Source of the DNA: Struthio camelus
Lineage: Eukaryota; Chordata; Aves; Struthioniformes; Struthionidae
Direction: 5' to 3'
NCBI RefSeq assembly: GCF_040807025.1
Contig: NC_090943.1
Coordinates: 26,131,213 to 26,195,212, forward strand
Length of the DNA: 64,000 bases
Below the pieces are notes generated by a model. The model saw only the letters and a program-made list of their open reading frames with translations, made no database searches and had not been told where the DNA came from. Shown piece after piece: positions 49,301 to 61,300 of the stretch. The position numbers were made by a program, and so were the translations under genes. Position 1 is the first letter of the stretch, and the number at the start of each line of letters is the position of its first letter.

Positions 49301-52300
49301 TGAAAACATTGTATTTTTCCATTTTTAGAAAAGCTACAAACCTAGACCATGCTAGAAAAATTAGCTGATGAGTGCCTGCAAAGCATTACTGAAATGCAGG
49401 TGAAGAACAAAACAGAGTTTCATAAACCACAGCCTGTGGGAATGGTACAGAATATAAACAGAGTTTGTCTGTGCTTGCACCATTCCCAACATCCGTTCTC
49501 AATAAAAGATAATATTCTTAGTATAAGCCAGACATGTTTATGTTTGTTGTTCTCTGAATATTCTAGCAGTCTAAAGGGGCCTGTAGACAGAAAGAGAAAC
49601 TATAATGTGCTTTCAGAGGTCTCCCACTCTGGAAAATTGGCGGATCAAAACAAAGGGGCTTACTTGTTTAGACAGAGCCTTGTTGACTTACTGTGTGAAC
49701 TGATAATCTTGCCTCACTGTAGAAATATAAAATATTTTTTTCTCTTAAAAAATGTTTTCCTTTAATGTGCTGTCAATCACTGAATTAATCAATTACTGTG
49801 GACTGATGCACTGTCTACTGGTATGCTCATATTTCCTTGAGACTAGGTTTTGTCAATATTTGGAAAATCCTTCCTATAAGCAAATCAGTGTATTTTAAAT
49901 ATTTCAAAAAGGTGATGGGAAAAAATAAGGCTAAAATCATTTAAAAATAAAGTTGATTCATTGTTTTAGATTTTTCTTATTTACATGTGAAACCTGTAAG
50001 CTATATTTGTTTCTCTTTGTCTTTTGACTCTGCAGTTTCTCAGTGAAAATGACGTGATGCCAGCTTTGCTTTATTATGTAAAACCAAATCAAAAGCCTGG
50101 ATTTCATGACTGGTCTGCTGCCCAATATGAAGAATTACAGCTTCATGCAATTGCTATTTTAGCCACAGTGGCTCCCTTGTTGCTAGATAAATATTTGTCC
50201 TGCCAAGCGAATACTCTCCTTCTTGTATTTCTAGAGTGGTGTGTAGGCCAAGGTCAGTAGATGTTCATGTCTTTCCTACAGAGTTACCTCAAAACACAGC
50301 TTAATTGGACTTAATTAAGCCTTTCTAACATTAAAAGAGTCTTTTGTTTGTTTGCTTTCAACTTATTTCCATTGGTAAACCATAATTTTTTTTTCCTTAG
50401 CACATTATTATTCTGAATATGTACAGTCTGCTAAAGAAAATATTCATTGTGATTGCTCCACAGATCCCTTCTTTGGTCAAGGTAACAGTTTCCATGGAAC
50501 AGGTGGTCGTGGCAGCAAACTTGCACAGATGCGCTACAGTCTGAGAGTGCTGAGATCTGTTGTGTCCCTCTATGATGATGCTGTGAACCTTAATTTATGT
50601 GACCAGGGGGCAATTAGCCAACTACTGGGTAAAGCACAATTTGTATTGCTGTACTTGCAATAATACGTTTCTGTTGACAGTAGGACTTGTCCATGCTTTT
50701 TCTTATGCTATGGTTTTAACGTTACTCATTTGACTGAAAAACTGAAAAAATAAGCTAGAAAAACTAATATAAGAAGCAATGGATTTGATTTTTAATATCA
50801 TGACACTTTAACACACCGAATTGAAGGAGTTAAGCAAAAATCTAGATATATGACTTCAGAGTGAGAGCTGTGCCTACTCTCTCTTTTATTATACTTAATA
50901 TTTGTTACATCTTATTTATTTTCATTGTGTTAGCCCCTAGGAACTCCAGCCATAAGGAGTAGTCTTGTACTTGTCTACCTCAGTATCACTTTCCACAGCT
51001 CCTCTTTAGAACAGAAGAGAATTAGAGACAGAGTATTTTACAAGAGTAGTGTTATGAAGGATAAAAGCAGCGTAAAACTGCTACGAGAACATTGTTCTCG
51101 TAACTCATTTAGATCATTTTCCTGATCAGTAATGTATTTGTACTATTACGTGTTATTTTGAGTGCTGATACATGTTAGGTTCTTTTCTTACAATAATGAA
51201 AAGTTTCCACTGCTCTGAAAAAAATCATATTAGAAGTAATAAAAAGGTAAGACAGTTTAGAATTCAAAGAGTACATTATAATGGAAAGGCTAGAAATGAA
51301 AGATTTCATATTCCCCGTTGAAAGCTGAACTCTGGTGAAAACTCCATGAAAACTTTCAGATTTTAGCGAAAGCAAAATTTACACTATACACTACATATCA
51401 GATTGAGGCAACTTTTTTTACTCCCAGGAGAGCTCTCTGTCTCAATATCCTCTTTCAGATAGTGATTGCAAGGCTGATTCCCTCAGCAGTGGGTGGTGGC
51501 ATTTTGTCTCTCCCGCTTTCCCACTGTCAGTACAGATGCTTGTGAGGCTGTATGATAGAGAAGGTCAGGGAGTTCCATGTCTTATTACTAAGGGCTGTTC
51601 AATACATGTCTGTTCCCAGTTGCACTGGCACAGTGCAAGAGGCAGCGTAGAGAAAGGAACAAGGGGCTGAAAGTGCTAGCAAAAGTCAGTGCAAGCTACC
51701 GTCTTTAGCTCTGCCACCAAGAGCAAGGTCCGTGAAACTACAGCATCAGAGGGGACTGCACTTCTCTAAGCTATCGTAAAACACAGGAGATAAAACTGAA
51801 TAGCATGAGTAGATTTCCTTAGAAATCTCTTGGTGTACATTTGTTTTTTAAAAAATCAATAGCTATAACAGAACTTACATAGACTTACATGAAGGGCGTT
51901 CATATGTATAAAATACATTCTTTTGTAGATATCCTAAAGTATGCAGCAAACAAATCTAAGGAAAAAGAAGATGCCATTCTGCTGGAGATCCAAGCTGATA
52001 TATTATTTATTCTGTCTACTCTCTGTGAAAATGATCTCCACAGAAAGGTTTGTATCTTTCTACCTCATACTGTGCACATAAAATGTCACAATGTGGTACA
52101 TTTTCATTTCAATGATACTCCTTCTTTTTTCTTCAAAGACAGATGTCAGTTGCAGTTCATCACTAGCAAGTCAGGACTGATAACTGGTTTCTGTGACAAT
52201 GACAGTTAAAATATAAAATCATTCAGAATTCCATTAGCCAGTGTCTCACGTATTTAATTGTTAGTACATAATTTTAAAAATGGAAATGTGAAAATGTGCT

Positions 52301-55300
52301 AAGGAATGGGGTTATCAGATAGGAAGAACTAAGAATCTCTTGTTCTCACATATAGCGTAAGGAATATATCCTACTCTAAAGAGTGGGGCAAACTACTACA
52401 ATGTAAATATTTCTATTTTCAATTTCCTCTGGATTTTATTATATGTAGTTGTTTAGTAAATATTATTTAAGAAAAATATTGCTTTAATTAATGTTTAATT
52501 AACAGGAACTCTTTGGCTATGAAGGAGTGGATATACTTATCCCATTCTTGCAGATGGATCCGAATAAGTTATTTAGTGGATTAGGCCACGTTCGACTCCT
52601 TTTCAGTGCACTGGACTGCTTGTGGTTAGTAAAGAAGTATTCTTAGCAAGAGGAACTCTTAAAAAGGGGAGGTCTTGTGTTTTAGGTCTGCAATGCTATG
52701 GTCTTTTCTCTGCACATGTAGGCCATTCTTCTATTTAAATTGTGGAAAAATCCATTATACAGTTTGACTAGTTAAGAAATTATAAATGGAATATTTTGCA
52801 TGAGTTCTGGCCTAGACAGGGACTCGGTGAGACAGGCTAACTCCCCGCATAGCAGTCAGAAGAGCAACCCCCCCCAGTGCTTCAGTGCAGAGTTACCTAA
52901 GAGTTCGTAGAGTAGAGGTTCATGGTTAGGGTCTGTAAATAGCTTTAGAAGAGTACATACAAGGAGAGAATAGACTGATATCAGCTAAAAACTATATAGG
53001 CACAAGAACAGGTGTTTATAAACTAGCTATATATTCAGCTAGAAATTAAAAAAGATTTTTTATCAGAAATGATGTTTAGAACACCAATACATAGGATGAC
53101 AAAAATGAGCTCATTTTAAGACAGAACTTGTTAAATACGTAGAAAGCTAAATGATATGTTTGTCTAGGAGAAAAAAATTGGACTCAGCGATGCAGAATAT
53201 CCATTCCAGACCAGATCCTGAAATGAGGAAATAAGAGAAAAAGCAGAAGTGCCATGAATGCTGGTTTTATGATCATTTTAAGCTGGGAGAAGCCTATACT
53301 GTTGGCAAAACAAACAGTTTTCTATGTCTCACCCCCTCCTTCCTGCTGGCAGGAATACTCCTGCAGGTCTGCAGTGAATCAGATTAGGGACATGATCTAG
53401 CTAAATACTAGCCTGTTTTACTGAGTTAGTTTTAACTGAGCTTTAACTCCAATATGAGTGAAATTGAATTAGATTGAATTCTAATCCAATTCATTGTGAA
53501 CCTGCCCAACTTCTTGGGCTGCCACAAGGAAGGTTCCAGCCACGGGAGAAGAAAGAGCAGTCAGGTGGGCTATATTTAGTAATACAGTGTAAATGAAAAA
53601 GGGTTTTGTAAATGCACGGATAAAGGCATGTGAAACAGTTTTTCCGCTCCCTAGAGGTATTAAGCATAGTGCATACCAAATATTTTTAATGCAACTTGGT
53701 AAAATAAATCAGATGTTTGTAGGATGTCTTAAAGCATAAAAGCAGTTCTAAACACTGAAATTATTTCTACTTAAGGTCCTGTATCATTGGATGTTACATT
53801 GCAGAGGATTCTTTTCTTGAAAAACAGGGCATTTTCCTCCTCCTGGATTTGTTGGCAGTAGGTATTTCTATTATTGTTGTTGCAGAATAAAACAGCAGTA
53901 TAACAAGCATGGAACATTGCCAATTTTTTTGTCATGGTATCTTCTAGAATTATTACAGTAATAACATGAAGGCCAATGTCTGTAATTCCCTGAGATAGGA
54001 AGGTAACCACACACCAGAATATCTGCTCAGAAATGATTGGACAGATTTTCCATGTATCTTTTTTTTAAAAAAAATAAGTATTTGACCAATGTAATTTTAA
54101 ATTAATTTTCAAAATAGTCTTTTTTAACAGAAAATTCAAACCATACTTTCACTTAGGATGACAGTTCTGTTCAGAAAAGCACCTAAGTTCTTCATATGGA
54201 AGTCAGCAAGAACAGAGCTAGTACGTACTGAAAGGCTTTACAAGTCCTGATGTTTAAAACGTTACTTGTACGTGCAGCTAGGATGTATAGCTATTTTTAT
54301 GGGTCTTGGATATGCAGCTGGCACAGGCATATCACCTCTCATGAAGCGTGCTCCTTGCTTGTTCCATTCCTCCCGTATTCTCGCCAGCCACGCTGCCAGC
54401 CTCTGATGCCGTTGCAGTGCAAAGATGCAGACTCTCTCCTACTCTCCCCTGCTTCTAACAGATCACGTCACAAAATAGAACAGATGCTCCGTAGTACTGC
54501 TCAGCCACTGCCTTCTGAGTTTTTCTTACACAAAAAACCTTGGTAGCAATACATTCCCCAGAAACTTCAGTTGTCCAACATGTTAGCCTGGAGGCACGTG
54601 TGTCATATAGCTCCACACCCAGGTATTTTTAACTTTTATGATCGTACACCTGTTCCCCTCATAGCCGTTGATTTATGGCAAGATTGCAGAAACCTGAGAG
54701 ATTTACAAGTTTATACAGCAGTTTTGTACAAATAGTTGTGATGAAAGGCTTGTAATTACTTGATTTCTTATTACAGGGCTTTTCTTACTTTCTTTGGAAA
54801 ACTTTCACTGTGTTAGGGGCAACTTAAAACATTTTTTCCTTTTTCCTTCGATAAGTTGAAGCAAAAGAACCTGTGCAATATAATTCTTGGAATTCTGGTT
54901 GAATTTTGTGACAACCCTAAAACCACTTCTCACATCAATGCCTGGCGTGGAGAGAAGGATCAAACAGCAGCTAACCTTCTAATACAGTTATGGAGACAAG
55001 AGGAGTTGGAGCTAGGAGTCAAACGTGATCAGTATGGAAGGATTGTTGGTAAGCTCTATGATAAATGTGAAACAGTTTGTGAACAGTAACACTGAATAAA
55101 GCAAAATGGAATACAGTGTCCACTTTTGCCAGCTGAGTCCTGATGACAGTAAATTATGATAGTTACAGCATTATGCTATAGTTTTGACCAAATCCATATA
55201 TATCCTTATAAGGTATTTTGTTAGTTTTGCCACTAGATGGCGTTTTCTACATTAGCTGAGCAACAGAACCATGACTAACGTCCTGAACTGCCTTTTTAAT

Positions 55301-58300
55301 GGTGGACAATTAAGCCATTTAATTTTTCATCTGTGTATTAATTGTGTTTCTTAACAGAATTTTCCTTCATCCCAATTCTAGGTTTATTTGTAGGTATTTT
55401 TCTGGAGAGCTTCCCCAGCAAAATGATGACATTTTACTTTTGTATACTTTGTAAAAAGAAGCAAGGGGAATGTTATGGTATCATAAATCTTTAGTCATGG
55501 TAGTTAGTGTTTTCTGGCCCAAGTTATGCTTGAATTCCATGCCAAACTGTGGAAATGATTCACGTTAGTATGCAAAAAGTAAGATGGAACTAGCTTCTTT
55601 CGCAGAAGGCATCCTGGGAAAGAACACTTCAGCAGCAGCCTGCTAAAGATCCTTATGCTTTATTTACACAGATGCCATTTCCTCCACGTTTAGTAACTTT
55701 GGGGACATAGCACTTCTTCCTCCTCCTTCTACTACTGTTTTGTGTTTTGAAATTATTAGACATGAAGAGACCTATTGTTAGCAGCTTCCAGAAACAGCAA
55801 GAGGTCATCCCCATGCCTGCCAACTGTCCTAGCTTTGCCATCGTAGAGATTTCGGAAAACATGAGGGCAAAACTGTATTCATTATTATGCAAACTAGGTA
55901 AGACAAATGAATTGCCTCCTCAGTGTCATACCTGTCATTAATCCAAACTTGGTTACTGACAATAAAATCACTGTTAAATAAGATGAAAGGAAATCTTGAG
56001 GTACATGGTCAATATTTTGTTATTAATGGATGCTTGTTCATCCTGTTCTTAAAAGCATCTATTGATGAGGATTTTCATGACCTCCTCAATGCTTTACTCT
56101 TCTTACCATAAGGGAGATTTTTCTAGAATCAAACCTAAAATTTGCTTAAAATTTGCTGTAATTTGCTTTCCCACTCAGAACACTTGCTTTTCACGTATTC
56201 GAATACTCTTATGTTTCATTTCAATCTGTCTTCTCTGGATTAAGGTGACCTAATTTTTGCAACGTTTACTCACAAATCTCATTTTCCAGAATAACCTCTG
56301 GTCATTGTCATTGGTTTTGGTTTTTTATTTTCTCTTGTGTCTTTCCAATTGGTTCATATTCTTCCTGAGTTGTAGCATTCCCAAACAGCACAAAATACTC
56401 CAGCTGAAGCCCCACCACAGCCAAATAGAACTATATCACTCAATTTGTCGGTTCTAACATTAATATTAATGATTGGTATATTCCCAGTGGCATGATATTG
56501 TTTACTCATTTGATTTGTGATCTTGTACAGCCCCCAGTAAAGTACCACCCTGGATTTGTACAGATTACTACTCCTACTTTGTATATGTTCTTACTGAACT
56601 ACATCCTGTATTTTCAGATACTTTTTCAAATTTGCAAGACCAATTTATATTCTAATCTTTTCCTTCGATATGCTGCAGTCTTTCTTAATTTGTTATTTGC
56701 ACACTGAATATGAATATGCATTACACCCTCACCTAAAAACCTGAACTGAAGGTTTAGATAATTATAAACTCTTCAGCATTCATAAGGCTTCTTACCTAGC
56801 TGTAAACAAAAATTAGATTGATTGACACGGTTTGTTTTTAATAATTCATGTTTTCTATTAATGTTTTCATTGTTACTGTTTAGCTGCATAAACATTATTT
56901 GTTTAATTATGTGTTTCAGTCTTTTTCAAGAACTGAACTTAACCAGTATTCTCTGGCTCCTCCTTTTGTTCTTTTAAAAAATAGGTATTGTGTTTGTTCT
57001 TTTCCAGTCTGTCCCCTACAGGTTCAAACTTCTGAGATTGCTTCAACCAGTTCCCTGAATACCCTAGGGTGGATTTCCTCAGTCCCAACTGATTTGAAAA
57101 CATCTTTAGTTTCTCTAATAACCCATAGCCAGTTCTTTCTCTCTTGTAGCCCAGGTTCTTATGTTAGTGTTAATTATATTAAACGCTGGATCACAGCTGA
57201 ATTTCTTACTTTACTTTGAAGCAAAAAGGCATGAGCCTATGTTCCAGCTTTCTCTTATATTCACACATAGCTCCATATACTTATGTAGATTGTAATGTCT
57301 GCTGTGAAGTACTGAAATGACATGGAAGTGGATAATAAAAAAAAGGATAGATTTTTATAATTTTTAGTGAAGTCATGATTTGTAACAGCCTGTGACATGA
57401 CAATCCAGAAAGCTAGTGTTAGTCTACCTGTATCTATGGCATTTCTTAACTTCAAAATGTGATACAATCATACTCTAATAAGTATGTGCTACATTCCCAG
57501 TTACTACACAAATGGTATAATGAAATCTGTACAGAGATTTGATATACTATTTAGATATAGTTGCAAAAAATTTTTGAGTATAATTGACATACAGCATGCT
57601 CTTCCTTATTCTTTTATGTACTTAGAAATATTTTTTAAAACATGGAGTCATCATGCTCAAGGCGTGCAGGTCTATGAAATGAAGACGACCCTCATTACCC
57701 AGCCTTGAAACAAATACAATTCTCCTGTTGGCTACTTTGCAGCTAAAGCAAAGTATGTTTGTGCTGAATTGCTTCTTTAAAAACAGTGACCAATGGACTT
57801 AACTGTTTATCTGCTTTAAATGGAAGAACAAACGCTCAAAAGCATAGCAAATGCAGTGCTGTCCTGGCTTTACAAGTGATTGGAAGGTCACTGGAGCTAC
57901 TCACAAGTAAAGAATTAGTGTGGAGTGAATCTGTTACAGAGTAAACGGTTACTTTTTCCTCAAAGGCCTGCTCAGGATTGGAGTGACTTACTTATGTACA
58001 TATGATGAAGACTTTGCATGTGATTATATGACAAATAAGACAGTATCTTGTTTAGAATGTTATATTTTAAGATAAATAGATCATGCTGATAATACTGAGA
58101 TGACTAATGTTCTTTTAGGTTTTGAAAATTTACCTGGCTTGTCTGCTAAGGATTTTGTCACGCTTGCTATCATACGTCGTTATCTTGACTTTAAAGTGAG
58201 TATTGTGGAAAAAATACTAATACTGTCTCTGTGTTTGCAAAAACAGCAAATACATCTCAGGACACAACAAATATAACCTTTCAATAGCTAAACAAGTCCC

Positions 58301-61300
58301 CCGTAGTTTCACAGGGAGTAGGAGCCAGAGTTACCATCAAAAGAAATAATCCCACCTCCATTGTTCCAACAATCTCCAGACTCTTCCTTTGTGCTACTAC
58401 AAGTGTTTGTGACTGGGTAGTGAATCTGACCAGAAACCAATGCCAGTTAAAAATAACTCAGGAAAAAAAAAAGTTGTCTCTATTTGCCAGCTCCAGAAAT
58501 AGGAATGTGCAAGGATGGGACTAAGCAACTGGGGAAGGGCTGGAGAGCAAGACTGCCCCTTTGCGCAGCAGGACAATTTATGTAGCTTTTTGGTATTGAA
58601 AATGGCTTTAAATGCACATTTTGATAAGGGATCTTTCCATGCCTTCTCTTTGTGTCCACATGCACTATTCATCCATACTATCAAAACTTGGAGTTATACA
58701 ACTGTGGCTACAAGAAATAAGAATAGGGTGACAGGCTTTGAAGGGGCCATCCTACTGAAAATATGCTTCAATTTATGCTGATCTTTTGCTTGGAACAAAG
58801 TCTGTGAGAGCTTGATCGGATCTTTAGTTGATAGTTCCAAGTTCCATTTTTGCTTCATGTTACGGTTTGCTCTGGTAACATGCGCAATTTGAGATTTTAC
58901 TGAAGAAGCCATGAAAACACAACATTTTGCTCCTGTAATATGGGATCTATCTGTTTTTCTTCTGCGTTTCCACGCTCTTTGGCATTCCTGTTACTCCTTT
59001 GCAGAGTCAAGCTTGAAGAGCTTAGGGAGGATAACAGTGAATGAATTTGGCATAGTGTAACAAAAGTCTAAGCTTGCGTAACAATTCTGGAAAACAAAAC
59101 AACAATAAGGAGAGAGATTATTTCTGTATGATATTTTGAATTACTGGAATAGAAATAAGAAATAAATATCAAATAGTGTTCTGCATGTTTCACACAGGTT
59201 GGAGAGGTTTGGAGGGAACTATGTGAAGAATTAAAAAAAGAATTCAGGCCCGTTACTTCAGATGAGGATGCCTTGAAAGTTATTTCAGAGGTATCCGAAG
59301 ATGTTGGAGGAATGATTGCTGCTCTTCAGACTGAAATGCTCGAAAATCAACAGCATCAAGAACTCCAAGAGGAGGAAAAGGCTTATGCAAAGGTAAAATA
59401 AAGAATTTTATACAAAGCCCGTGTAAATTGTTTTACAAGAAAATCTCGTAAAAGATTTTCTTACTGTATCTTGATCAGAATCCTATATATGTGCATTATT
59501 TTAAGATATTTTTAATCTGTCTCAACAGTAAAGTTGTAATTTTAAAAATTAGGTTAACCTCAGTTCTCTCAATTTGTATAATTGTGCCAATATTTAGAGA
59601 GTAACATGAAAAAAATGAAGCAGCATCGTAAAGGAAGCAGTATAAGCAGTGAAGCATCAGCAATGGTATAATGACAAGTGATCACTTTGTTACTATAAAA
59701 GTTGCACCTGTGTTTCATCTGTACTGGATGAGAATTTAAAGTAATCGTTGCAACTAGATCTGTTTCTCAAAATGAAACATAAGCCTCTCTTGTAATTTCA
59801 GTTAAGCTCTGCTGGTTGAGTATTCAAGATTCATTATTTCAGAAACCAGGGCTTTGCGTTTCCCGGAATGCTGAGAATGAGTGGGGTATAAGCTTTGGTG
59901 TCTAGCTTTGGTTATAAGGCAAGGATTTGGCATGTTCACACATCTACTGTCTCATCCTCTGCCCCGTTCTAAGAAATAAGATCAGTTGGCCCAGCTGTCT
60001 AAAATCCTGTGCTAGTGTTTTGGGGGACATGTCATGCATTATATGCACTTTTGTCACCAGAATGGATTCCATCTCTGTTATTCAGCGCTTGAGAATGAGA
60101 ATGTACAGGAAATATTTCTGAAAGAGCAGGGGCTATTTCAACATCTCTGTTAGAGGAGGGGAAAATTATTTTGCAACAGAAAAGGCAGGTCTTGTGTTTA
60201 AAGGCAGGGCATGATTGAAATTTTTAGAAGACGAGCGCAGCACTACAGCGTTTTCATCCAACCTCGGGTGAGAGAGGCAAACTAAAGGGGCAGAGCTGAG
60301 TGAACTGTCCAAACAACACAAGGAAAGAATTCAGGAGAGCTAATGGCAATAGGAATATGTTACATCACCTAAACCTCATTCACATTACAGATTCAAGCCA
60401 TCCATAAGCAGAGGGAAATGGTAAATAAATCTTGGGAAAACTTCTTGACTCGGACATCGAACTATGAGGCACTGAAGGTAAGAAAGTTGAGTGATGAAGA
60501 GCAACTTATGTTCACCGTGTAGCTATAATAAATAGGAAGTCCCAAACACATTTCTTAATTATGAGGATAATTCAAGTAGAAGCTATACTAGATTTTATAT
60601 TCACATAAAGACAGTAGAATGAACAACAGGCTTTACTGGCAAAGCTATGCAATCTCCGAGTCTTCCACTCTTCTATTCTACAATCACAACTTAGGCATCA
60701 GCATTGTTTATGCACTTACAATTGGATATATTGAAATGTAGCTGTCCTGAGAGAGCTGAAACTAAAAAGCTGATTGTTCTTACTTTTCTTTATTTTTCCT
60801 AATACTTCATCTCCTTTTGTAGTACAGCGGACATCTTTCAGGATAGGAAGTATCTTATGATGAAAGGAGTTTCTTTTAGCCATAGTTACATGTTTCCAAA
60901 TAGCATAAAATATTAGAATGCCAGTTAGACAACCAGCATAAGTTAGCAAATGAATAAAGTCAAACTTAAAGAAATGTTCTGCAGCTGAGATTCTTCATTT
61001 CCCAAAGGACATGCAAAGGAGAATAATTTTTGTAATGTAAGGTAACCTTCCTGGCTTGTGCTAAGGATCTATGGTAGAATTAGAAATTAGAAAGGCCCAG
61101 AAAAAAGATTTGGGGAATTCCAGGCTGGTTAGTGGCAACTCAGTCCTTGGAAAGATTATGGGGCAAATCCTCCTAGAAACTGTTCTAGGCACGTGAAGGA
61201 CAAAAAGGTGATTGGGAACCACTGGCATGGATTTACCAAAGACCTTTCAAGCCCAGCCAGTTTGGTTGCTTTCTGTGATAAAATTATTAGCTCTATGGAT

